DNA of 60,112 bases from NCBI GenBank assembly GCA_905480015.1, contig CAJQOT010000007.1, forward strand, positions 1-60,112, read 5' to 3'. A model generated the notes under the pieces. It was not told the DNA's origin, searched no databases, and saw only the letters and a program-made list of their open reading frames with translations. Shown here piece by piece: positions 24,759 through 31,522 of the stretch (its first letter is position 1; each line of letters starts with the position of its first letter). This DNA comes from an uncultured Rickettsiales bacterium. Its GTDB lineage: Bacteria > Pseudomonadota > Alphaproteobacteria > Rickettsiales > Deianiraeaceae. The translations under genes were made by a program, and so were the position numbers.

Positions 24759-25022
24759 ATGCAAAAAACAATTCAAAACCTTATTGAAAAATCATTGGAG
24801 ATTTTTGATATTAAAACTTTTGAAGTTTCCGTTAAAAATGTGTCACAAAGGCATGCAGATCATTTTGAAGGCAATGGAGAAAGTCATTTTAATGTAAATG
24901 TTAAATCAAATGAATTGACGCTAAAAAAACCATTAGAAAGACACCGTGTATTAAATAATGCAGTCGCACATCTTCTTAATTCTGAAAAGGTACACGCCAT
25001 TTCATTTAAAGTGAATAACTAG
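24759..25022 (+). CDS. BolA family protein
   Basis: BolA-type proteins bind Fe-S clusters with monothiol glutaredoxins and take part in iron-sulfur handling. The 87-residue protein has the family core NVSQRHADHFEGNGESHFNV split over two strands, followed by RHRVLNNAVAHLL and a C-terminal HAISFKV. The invariant His of R-H-R is present. It follows kdsD closely, so the two are probably one transcript. Its stop codon overlaps the end of a small coiled-coil gene on the other strand. Confidence 0.88.
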   Translation: MQKTIQNLIEKSLEIFDIKTFEVSVKNVSQRHADHFEGNGESHFNVNVKSNELTLKKPLERHRVLNNAVAHLLNSEKVHAISFKVNN

Positions 25023-25195
25023 ATATGCTTTTGTGAAAGCTCTTCTTTAAGCTTGGATAAATCCCGCTGAATGTTTTGCATCGCCTCTTTAAGTCGTGTT
25101 GTTTGCTTTGTTTTGTTACTTATAATACCCTCTACTGTATTTTCAAAATCTTTTATTGCTTTTTGAATTGACAGATCATATTTTGATAAATCCAT
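25019..25195 (-). CDS. Small coiled-coil protein, 58 residues, unknown
   Basis: The frame starts MDLSKYDLSIQKAIKDFENT and ends KLKEELSQKHI with a heptad-like pattern throughout. It fills the gap between bolA and glpX and ends in the last bases of bolA, convergent with it. A Met start and clean coding composition suggest a real gene. It resembles small alphaproteobacterial coiled-coil proteins such as the DUF4164 type, but I cannot assign it. Confidence 0.55.
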   Translation of the reverse strand: MDLSKYDLSIQKAIKDFENTVEGIISNKTKQTTRLKEAMQNIQRDLSKLKEELSQKHI

Positions 25196-25225
25196 AAATA
25201 AACATTAACTATCAATTCATCTACA

Positions 25226-26131
25226 ATGAAAACGAAAATAAATCAAGAAATAATATCTGGAATTGTAAAGGCTAGCCAACAGGCAGCTATTAATGCTTTT
25301 GCATTTATTGGCACAGGTTTAAAAAATGAAGCCGATGGTGCTGCGGTTAAAGGAATGAGGGACGTTCTCAATAAAGTTGACTTCCGTGGAAGAGTTGTAA
25401 TTGGCGAAGGTGAAAAAGATAAAGCTCCAATGTTATACCGTGGCGAGGAACTTGGAAAGTGTAGCGTTGTTGAATTTGATATTGCAGTTGACCCACTTGA
25501 AGGGACGAATCTTTGTGCAGATGATTTGCCAAATTCCCTAACAACCTTGGCAATTGCTCCAAAGGGTAGCCTTTTAGATGCACAAGAGTTTTATATGGAA
25601 AAACTTGCCGCAGCTGAAGTTTTTGATAATGATGTATTGTCGTTAGACAATTCAATCGAAGAAAACATTGCAAATCTTTCACAATACAAAGACAAGAAAA
25701 TTTCTGAAATTGTGGTAACAGTTTTAGATCGCCCTCGCCATAAAGACTTAATCTCTCGCATTAGAAACTTTGGGGCAAAGGTTGCATTAATTTCCGATGG
25801 AGACATATACGGAGTTCTATCAACACATGAAATGTTTGGAACTTCTGACTTGTACGCAGGGCAAGGTGGAGCACCAGAGGGCGTTCTTTCTGCGGTTGCA
25901 ATTAAGGCTCTTGGTGGGTTTATGGAAGGCAGAATTATAACGGAAGGCAAAAACAACCCTACTCTTTCAATTGATGACATGGTAAAAACAAATGGAGTGT
26001 TTGTTGCAACAGGTGTTACTGGCAAAGGTTTTTTAGAAAGGGTTGAGGAAATTGCGGAAGGTAAGTATTTTACAGAGTCTGTGATTATTTCACAAAATGG
26101 TGTGCAATTTGTCGAAAACTACGAAGTGTGA
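25226..26131 (+). CDS. glpX: Fructose-1,6-bisphosphatase class II (GlpX)
   Basis: GlpX hydrolyses fructose 1,6-bisphosphate to fructose 6-phosphate, the committed gluconeogenic step, and needs divalent metal. The 301 residues include IGEGEKDKAPMLYRGEELG and VDPLEGTNLC, which form the metal site, plus GQGGAPEGVLSAVAIKALGG and ATGVTGKGFLE. Length is slightly short of E. coli GlpX but typical of alphaproteobacterial forms. Together with transketolase it supports sugar-phosphate production without glycolysis. The start is an ATG 30 bases after the start of the divergent small coiled-coil gene. Confidence 0.95.
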   Translation: MKTKINQEIISGIVKASQQAAINAFAFIGTGLKNEADGAAVKGMRDVLNKVDFRGRVVIGEGEKDKAPMLYRGEELGKCSVVEFDIAVDPLEGTNLCADDLPNSLTTLAIAPKGSLLDAQEFYMEKLAAAEVFDNDVLSLDNSIEENIANLSQYKDKKISEIVVTVLDRPRHKDLISRIRNFGAKVALISDGDIYGVLSTHEMFGTSDLYAGQGGAPEGVLSAVAIKALGGFMEGRIITEGKNNPTLSIDDMVKTNGVFVATGVTGKGFLERVEEIAEGKYFTESVIISQNGVQFVENYEV

Positions 26132-26166
26132 GTGGATATCTAGCTGATAAAAAATATTTTTTTTGA

Positions 26167-26186
26167 AATACCCTATGAGTAGTGAG
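26167..26186 (+). repeat. Dispersed 20-base repeat, copy 3
   Basis: AATACCCTATGAGTAGTGAG, identical to copies 1 and 2. It lies 36 bases after the glpX stop and about 180 bases before the start of the cysteine-rich peptide gene. It shares the 3' CAAA extension with copy 2. Confidence 0.8.
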
Positions 26187-26365
26187 CAAAAAATGCAATA
26201 AACTGAAAAATATTCAACCGTATTTTAAATATTATAATACATTATTTACAATAGATAAATAACATTTGCAATATTATTTATATGCAATATATAACTTTCA
26301 CACACCTTAAAATTGAGTTTTTTTATGGTGTTTTAATGTTTACTCAAATAATTAATTGTTTTTTT

Positions 26366-26626
26366 ATGTCTAAAGCTAAATTTCTAAGTTCTACAAAAAG
26401 TGCTTTAAAATCTACCGCGACTGTTGCCGTTGCCGTTGTTGCAACTGCTGGTCTTTCTGCTTGTGCTGGTGGTATGCACACTTGCATGGGAAAAGGTAAA
26501 AGTTCTTGTAACTCTACCGTAAAAGAAGGAAAGTCAAATTGTTGTTCTTCTGGAAAAGAATGCAAAATGGGTTGTTCTTCAAAAATGAAGGAAGGAAAAA
26601 CACATTGCTCATCTTCCAAGAAGTAA
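26366..26626 (+). CDS. Cys-rich exported precursor peptide of an MNIO (bufferin/HvfA-type) system
   Basis: The 86-residue protein has a basic N-terminus and a hydrophobic signal (ATVAVAVVATAGLSAC). A mature part of about 53 residues follows with eight Cys in total (33, 40, 48, 59, 60, 66, 70, 81). The mature part is built on a short repeat: GKSSC, GKSNCC, GKEC and GKTHC, two of them inside EGK-x-x-C. HvfA-type substrates of MNIO enzymes carry EGKC motifs whose Cys is converted to copper-binding oxazolone/thioamide-like groups; this variant adds two residues before Cys. L-S-A-C33 also fits a lipobox, so it may be a lipoprotein. I took the ATG at 26366 because it starts the signal directly; earlier ATGs at 26282 and 26336 would put unrelated sequence before it. 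It is first in the operon with the MNIO gene 17 bases downstream. Confidence 0.8.
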   Translation: MSKAKFLSSTKSALKSTATVAVAVVATAGLSACAGGMHTCMGKGKSSCNSTVKEGKSNCCSSGKECKMGCSSKMKEGKTHCSSSKK

Positions 26627-26643
26627 GGCATTTTAACATAATT

Positions 26644-27462
26644 ATGGTGGGAAAAATGTTTGGTTTAGGGCTAAGGCATCCTCACCATAATTATGTGTTA
26701 CAAAATAAACCAAAAGTAGACTTCCTTGAAGTACATACTGAAAATTTTATTGCCGAAGGCGGTGCTTCTTTAGACTTCCTTGAGAAAATATCAGATCTTT
26801 ATAAATTAAGCTTTCATTGTGTTGGTATATCTTTAGGGTCTAGCAATGGATTGGACGCTCAACACTTACAAAGTACAAAAAACCTCCTTGATACATTCAA
26901 GCCCTTCTTATTTTCAGACCACCTTTCATGGAGTAACTCACCCAGCCAAGGACTTTCAAACGACTTACTACCCATTTCATATACACAAAAGTCTTTAGAT
27001 AACTTTTGCCAAAATGTGAACCAAGCTCAAGATTACTTTGGAAGAAAAATACTTATAGAAAACCCATCCGCTTATTTAGAATATCACGAAAGTGATATAT
27101 CTGAAGTAGATTTTATAAACGAATTAGCCAACAAAACAGACTGTGACATTCTTTTAGACATCAACAATGTTTATGTTAGTTCACAAAATTTTAATTTTTG
27201 TGCAACGGAGTACCTCAAGCAAATTGACCACACAAAAGTAAAAGAAATTCACCTTGCAGGGCACAGCATTTATGAATTTCAAGGGCAAAATATTAGAATT
27301 GACACCCACAACACGCATATTTGTGATGAAGTTTTAGAATTATACCAAAACTTCATAAAAACAACAAATTTACAAGTTCCAACATTGGTTGAATGGGACG
27401 ATGACATCCCTGAATTTGAAGTTTTATACAATGAGTTAGAAAAAGTGAAGTCTTTAACATGA
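26644..27462 (+). CDS. MNIO-family enzyme (DUF692), peptide-modifying oxidase
   Basis: MNIO enzymes (multinuclear non-haem iron oxidative enzymes: MbnB, TglH, ChrH, BufB, HvfB) use two or three irons to rearrange peptide cysteines with O2. This 272-residue TIM-barrel-type protein has the full motif series: GLGLRHPHH, DFLEVHTENF, HCVGISLGSSNGLD, SDHLSWS, ILIENPSAYL, ILLDINNVYVSSQNF, EIHLAGH, DTHNTH and LVEWDDDIPEF. The metal-ligand His, Glu, Asp and Asn residues are therefore kept. The usual H-G-V-G is H-C-V-G here. ATG choices are 26644 and 26656; I used the first. Its stop overlaps the next gene's upstream ATG. The adjacent Cys-rich peptide is its likely substrate. Confidence 0.92.
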   Translation: MVGKMFGLGLRHPHHNYVLQNKPKVDFLEVHTENFIAEGGASLDFLEKISDLYKLSFHCVGISLGSSNGLDAQHLQSTKNLLDTFKPFLFSDHLSWSNSPSQGLSNDLLPISYTQKSLDNFCQNVNQAQDYFGRKILIENPSAYLEYHESDISEVDFINELANKTDCDILLDINNVYVSSQNFNFCATEYLKQIDHTKVKEIHLAGHSIYEFQGQNIRIDTHNTHICDEVLELYQNFIKTTNLQVPTLVEWDDDIPEFEVLYNELEKVKSLT

Positions 27463-27465
27463 AAA

Positions 27466-27473
27466 AGGAGGTG
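27466..27473 (+). promoter_or_regulatory. Strong ribosome-binding site deciding the DUF2063 start
   Basis: AGGAGGTG lies 8 bases (from the end of AGGAGG) before the ATG at 27480. It marks that codon, not the overlapping ATG at 27459, as the main start. Such a perfect site is rare in this window, implying high translation. Confidence 0.75.
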
Positions 27474-27479
27474 AAAAAT

Positions 27480-28163
27480 ATGCAAAACAATTTTATTTCT
27501 CATTTATATAATGAGAAAAATCTCGATATACTGCCATCAATAAAAAATGGCAAAGCCCCAAAAGAAGAACTTTTAGATATTTACCGAAACAATCTTTTTA
27601 CGAACTTAACAAATGCTCTACAGCTTTTGTATCCTAGAATTTATAAATACCTTGGTACAGAAAAATTTCACAATGAAGCAAAAAAATTCATAACAAACAA
27701 CCGATCACAAAGTGGAAATCTTGACAATTATGGACAAGGCTTTTTACAAAATAACAATAAATTTTTACATGATTTATCACAATTTGAATGGCTTCATCAT
27801 TTATCTTATTTAGCAAAAGATAACAAAGAATTAAATGTAAAAGCACTGCAAACCCTAGAAGAAGATCAGCTGTTTAATGTGACATTTAAAATACATCCAT
27901 CATGTTTTGTACATACATCATATTACAACTTTCTCAATAAAAACCTTCAAAATAAACTACAAAAAAGAAAATCACACTATGTGGTTTACCGGCAAAACCT
28001 TACAGTAAAAGCAGAAAAAATACTTACAGGGGAATATAAATTTCTTATGGGAGTCAAAGAAGATATGACACTATACGAAGTGTACACAAAACATAAAATA
28101 GACATTCAAACCTGTTTACAAAAGTTCTTAACGAATGGTATTTTATGTGAATTTAATTGTTAG
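27480..28163 (+). CDS. DUF2063 protein, MNIO partner (BufC/HvfC-type)
   Basis: DUF2063 proteins bind the precursor peptide and deliver it to the MNIO enzyme. The 227-residue product keeps the N-terminal family pattern IYRNNLFTNLTNALQLLYPRIYKYLG, then EKFHNEAKKFI, a GNLDNYGQGFL segment and a DLSQFEWL segment where most have LEW. The C-terminal half, around FNVTFKIHPSC and LTVKAEKILTGEYKFL, corresponds to the peptide-binding domain. The start is set by AGGAGGTG at 27466. It is the third gene of the operon after the DUF692 gene, and the DoxX-like gene follows. Confidence 0.88.
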   Translation: MQNNFISHLYNEKNLDILPSIKNGKAPKEELLDIYRNNLFTNLTNALQLLYPRIYKYLGTEKFHNEAKKFITNNRSQSGNLDNYGQGFLQNNNKFLHDLSQFEWLHHLSYLAKDNKELNVKALQTLEEDQLFNVTFKIHPSCFVHTSYYNFLNKNLQNKLQKRKSHYVVYRQNLTVKAEKILTGEYKFLMGVKEDMTLYEVYTKHKIDIQTCLQKFLTNGILCEFNC

Positions 28164-28182
28164 ATCATTTATTATATGTTAT

Positions 28183-28620
28183 ATGTCAAAAATTAAAAAC
28201 TTATACCAACTATTGCAAACCGCTTATGGTAAGTATGTAAAAATTTTAGAAAAATATCTATCATCAGTATTACTTTTGGCGATACGAATATGGATTGGTT
28301 TGGTATTTTTTAAAAGTGGACTTGTAAAGCTATCCAATATAGACTCTGCAATTATGTTATTCACCTATGAATATAGCTTGCCATTTGTACCACCAATACT
28401 TGCAACTATCATAGCAATGACCTTCGAACTTGCCTGTGGTTTATGTATTATTTTAGGGCTTTTAACAAGAATCACTGCACTTCCACTAATTGGAATGACG
28501 CTTGTAATACAACTATTAGTTTTTCAGAATCAGGAGCATTTTTATTGGCTGTTTTTACTGTCTGTGTTATCTGTGTATGGCGGCGGAAGAATATCATCTG
28601 ATTATGTAATAAAAAAATAA
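28183..28620 (+). CDS. DoxX-family membrane protein of the MNIO operon
   Basis: The protein has 145 residues with four hydrophobic segments. LLLAIRIWIGLVFFKSGLVKL is the classic DoxX first helix (R-x-x-x-G-x-x-F-x-x-x-G-x-x-K), followed by FELACGLCIILGLLTRITALPL. DoxX-like genes are the fourth member (HvfD/BufD-like) of many MNIO operons, where they may handle electrons or metal at the membrane; the exact role is not established. The ATG at 28183 is preferred to an earlier in-frame one at 28135 inside the upstream gene, because the protein then starts just before the amphipathic N-terminus. A 144-base gap follows, ending the operon. Confidence 0.85.
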   Translation: MSKIKNLYQLLQTAYGKYVKILEKYLSSVLLLAIRIWIGLVFFKSGLVKLSNIDSAIMLFTYEYSLPFVPPILATIIAMTFELACGLCIILGLLTRITALPLIGMTLVIQLLVFQNQEHFYWLFLLSVLSVYGGGRISSDYVIKK

Positions 28621-28764
28621 TGCACATTATAATTTTTTTAGCGAATGTTTGCAATCATTACTTTTAAAACATACTTCAATTGCTAATGATTCATTTATTC
28701 AAAAAAATTCTTGCAAAAATAATTTACCCGTTATATTAAATAATTTATATTAAATATAAATTTT

Positions 28765-29151
28765 ATGGAGGGGACAATTATTGAATTTACGGACATAATC
28801 CGCCTTGTAATTTCTGGAGGCGTGAATGGCTTTATAAGCATGTGGACACAATTTAAGACAATATTTTCACCAAAGGATGCCTTTGCATTTATTGAAAGCA
28901 TTACCGTACTGCTGACGCCAGCGTTTGCATTATTTACAGGATATATGACTAAAATGATGGGCTCTAAGTTTAAGTATGGCCTGCTTGGCGGTGCATTAGC
29001 TGGGATAATTGCATTTTTTATTCCACAAACCTTCAATGGCAAAGGTCGCTCTAATAACAATAATGAAATGATTGTTGAAATCGCAAAAGATTCTGGTATT
29101 TCTATGTCCACTGTTAAGGATCGTGCTTTAGAAGCCTACAAGGAGAAATAA
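28765..29151 (+). CDS. Membrane protein of unknown function, 128 residues
   Basis: Two hydrophobic segments stand out: SITVLLTPAFALFTGYMT (about residues 45-62) and YGLLGGALAGIIAFFIP (about 71-87). They are preceded by an amphipathic segment (DIIRLVISGGVNGFISMW). The C-terminus is polar (NGKGRSNNNNEMIVEIAKDSG...) and ends in a short helix. The profile is holin-like, but no phage genes are nearby. A possible promoter TTGCAA...TATATT lies in the 144-base gap upstream. I do not recognise the family. Confidence 0.65.
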   Translation: MEGTIIEFTDIIRLVISGGVNGFISMWTQFKTIFSPKDAFAFIESITVLLTPAFALFTGYMTKMMGSKFKYGLLGGALAGIIAFFIPQTFNGKGRSNNNNEMIVEIAKDSGISMSTVKDRALEAYKEK

Positions 29152-29252
29152 ACTGTTTATATATCAAAAAAATACTTTATTTTTGTGTATAAAAATTGCT
29201 TGACATTGCATTGTTTATATTAAGAGAGTGTCATAATATATTATGATATAAA

Positions 29253-30647
29253 ATGTTTGATCTTGCGGTTATTGGTGCTGGTCCAGGCGGTTATGTATGT
29301 GCAATTAAAGCAGCACAGCTGGGCTTAAAAGTAATATGTATTGAAGGTAGAAGTACACTGGGTGGTACTTGTTTAAATGTAGGTTGTATTCCATCAAAAA
29401 CTTTGTTGAATTTTTCTGAGCAATATAATGCGTCAAAGCACTTAATTGAAAATGGCATTTTAACTGGCGATGTTTCTTGTAATTTTCCTAAATTAATGGA
29501 AAAGAAAGAGAATATTGTGTCGCAATTAACAGGTGGTATTGCAATGCTATTTAAAAAAAATAAAGTTACGCATTTACAAGGCTATGCTTCATTTAAAGAT
29601 AAAAACACAATTGTTGTAACCAAAGAAGATAAAACTTTAGAGGAAGTTCAAGCTAAAAACTTTGTAATTGCCACTGGTTCAAAGGTTACTCCACTGCCAA
29701 ATGTTACCATTGATGAAGAAAAAATTGTTTCGTCAACAGGTGCTTTATCTTTAAAGTCTGTACCAAAGAAAATGGTTGTTATTGGTGCAGGTGTCATTGG
29801 TTTAGAGCTTGGCTCCGTTTACAATCGCCTTGGAACTCAAGTGGATGTAGTTGAATTTTTACCAAATATTACCCCTACAATGGATGGGGAAATTTCTAAA
29901 AACTTTAAGAAAATTCTTGCAAAACAAGGTTTAAAATTTTTGATGCAATCAAAAGTTGTTGCCGTAGAGAAAAAAGGGGGCAATGTTACTGTAAGCATTG
30001 AAGGCGTTAAAGATGGTGAAAAATCTTCAATTGAAGCTGACGTTGTTCTTGTGGCAATTGGTCGCCGTGCTTTTACGGAAGGCCTGAATCTTGATTCTAT
30101 TGGTATCACTCCAAATAAACAAGGTGTAATTGAAGTAAATAATAAATTTCAAACAACAACGCCAAATATTTACGCAATTGGGGACGCTATACCCGGTCCA
30201 ATGCTTGCACATAAAGCTGAAGATGAAGGTGTTGCAGTGGCGGAAATTCTTGCGGGGAAATATGGACATGTTAATTACGACGTAATTCCATCCGTTGTTT
30301 ACACTCATCCAGAGGTTGCCTCCGTTGGAAAAACTGAGGAAGAACTGAAAAGCCAAGGCGTTGCATATAAAGTTGGAAAATTTAATATGATGGCAAATTC
30401 TCGTGCAAAAGCAGTTGATGATGCAGAAGGATTTGTCAAAATACTCGCATGTAAGAAAACCGATAAAGTTCTTGGTTGTCATATTATTTCTCGTGGTGCA
30501 GGTGATATTATCCACGAAATTGTAGTTGGCATGGAATTTCATACTTCTGCGGAAGATATTGCTCGCACTTGCCATGCCCACCCCACTTTTAATGAGGCAA
30601 TAAAGGAAGCAGCAATGGCTGTTGACAAAGCTCAAATTCATTCATAA
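29253..30647 (+). CDS. lpd: Dihydrolipoamide dehydrogenase
   Basis: Lpd is the E3 subunit of 2-oxoacid dehydrogenase complexes; it reoxidises the lipoyl group with NAD+. The 464 residues show the FAD-binding GAGPGGYVCAIKAAQLG, the redox-active disulfide in GGTCLNVGCIPSK, the NAD site VIGAGVIGLELGSVY, and the C-terminal HAHPTFNEAIKEA with the catalytic His-Glu pair. The N-terminus is free of a lipoyl domain. The lipoate it acts on needs LipB, whose gene begins at the left edge. An SPFH gene follows by 11 bases. Confidence 0.96.
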   Translation: MFDLAVIGAGPGGYVCAIKAAQLGLKVICIEGRSTLGGTCLNVGCIPSKTLLNFSEQYNASKHLIENGILTGDVSCNFPKLMEKKENIVSQLTGGIAMLFKKNKVTHLQGYASFKDKNTIVVTKEDKTLEEVQAKNFVIATGSKVTPLPNVTIDEEKIVSSTGALSLKSVPKKMVVIGAGVIGLELGSVYNRLGTQVDVVEFLPNITPTMDGEISKNFKKILAKQGLKFLMQSKVVAVEKKGGNVTVSIEGVKDGEKSSIEADVVLVAIGRRAFTEGLNLDSIGITPNKQGVIEVNNKFQTTTPNIYAIGDAIPGPMLAHKAEDEGVAVAEILAGKYGHVNYDVIPSVVYTHPEVASVGKTEEELKSQGVAYKVGKFNMMANSRAKAVDDAEGFVKILACKKTDKVLGCHIISRGAGDIIHEIVVGMEFHTSAEDIARTCHAHPTFNEAIKEAAMAVDKAQIHS

Positions 30648-30658
30648 TTTATTGTATT

Positions 30659-31522
30659 ATGCTTATTTTTTATATTTTTCTAGCACTTGCTATAGTAACA
30701 ATATTATTAGTTCTTTCAATTATTACCGTAAAACAACAAACGGTACAGGTGGTAGAGGTATTTGGTAAATTTCATAATGCAAAATATGCAGGTTTGCAAT
30801 TAAAAGTTCCATACCCAATTGGTGTCGTCTCTGGCACAATGAGCCTTGCAATTAAAGAAGTTGCACATTCAATTAATGTGAAAGCACTAGACAACGCCTT
30901 CCTCGAAGTTCCCGTTAAGGTGCAATATCGTGTTATACCAAATAAAATTAAAGAAGCATTTTATGAGCTTTCTTCGCCAGAAAGTCAAATTGTTTCATAC
31001 ATTGTCAACGTTGTTCGTAGCACCGCCTCCCAAATGCCAATGTCTGATTTATTCCAAAGTAAAACAACAATTGAAGATTCAGTAAAGTCGACACTGAATG
31101 AAAGATTTGTCACATATGGATATGAAATAGTTAATGTGTTAGTTGACGATCCCCAGCCAAGCGAGGAAATTCGTAAAGCTTTTGACCGTGTGATTGCCTC
31201 AGAAAGGGAGAAAGAAGCCGCACACAATCACGCAGAAGCCTACCGTGTTCAAAGAGTTGGCGAGGCACAAGCGGAGTCAGAGTCAATTAATTTAAAGTCA
31301 CTTGCGTACATTAAAAGTCGCTTAGACATTTTGAAATCTTTTCAAGGTGCAGTGAATGTTTCCGACACAGAAGTACTTGCACTTATTACTGGGATTGATT
31401 ACCGCGACGCTCTTCGCGACATTTCCCGAAATGATTCACTAATTGTCGTACCTCATTCTTTCAGCGACGCACAATCCGCTATTTTAACTACGGAATTAAT
31501 CAAAAAACAAAATAAAAAATGA
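30659..31522 (+). CDS. SPFH/band 7 family membrane protein (stomatin/HflC-like)
   Basis: SPFH proteins form ring-like scaffolds in membrane microdomains and may regulate proteases. The 287-residue protein has one N-terminal membrane anchor (IFLALAIVTILLVLSIITV). The band 7 domain includes VEVFGKFHNAKYAGLQLKVP and FLEVPVKVQYRV, and the coiled-coil has ASEREKEAAHNHAEAYRVQ (each a separate stretch). At the C-terminus the repeats are variable. It overlaps rnj by four bases (ATGA), indicating cotranscription and translational coupling. HflC versus other SPFH members cannot be separated by eye. Confidence 0.85.
   Translation: MLIFYIFLALAIVTILLVLSIITVKQQTVQVVEVFGKFHNAKYAGLQLKVPYPIGVVSGTMSLAIKEVAHSINVKALDNAFLEVPVKVQYRVIPNKIKEAFYELSSPESQIVSYIVNVVRSTASQMPMSDLFQSKTTIEDSVKSTLNERFVTYGYEIVNVLVDDPQPSEEIRKAFDRVIASEREKEAAHNHAEAYRVQRVGEAQAESESINLKSLAYIKSRLDILKSFQGAVNVSDTEVLALITGIDYRDALRDISRNDSLIVVPHSFSDAQSAILTTELIKKQNKK

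Noticed and set aside
30027-30641. 204-residue ORF antisense to lpd
   Set aside because: Cys/Asn/Phe-rich shadow of a highly conserved gene.
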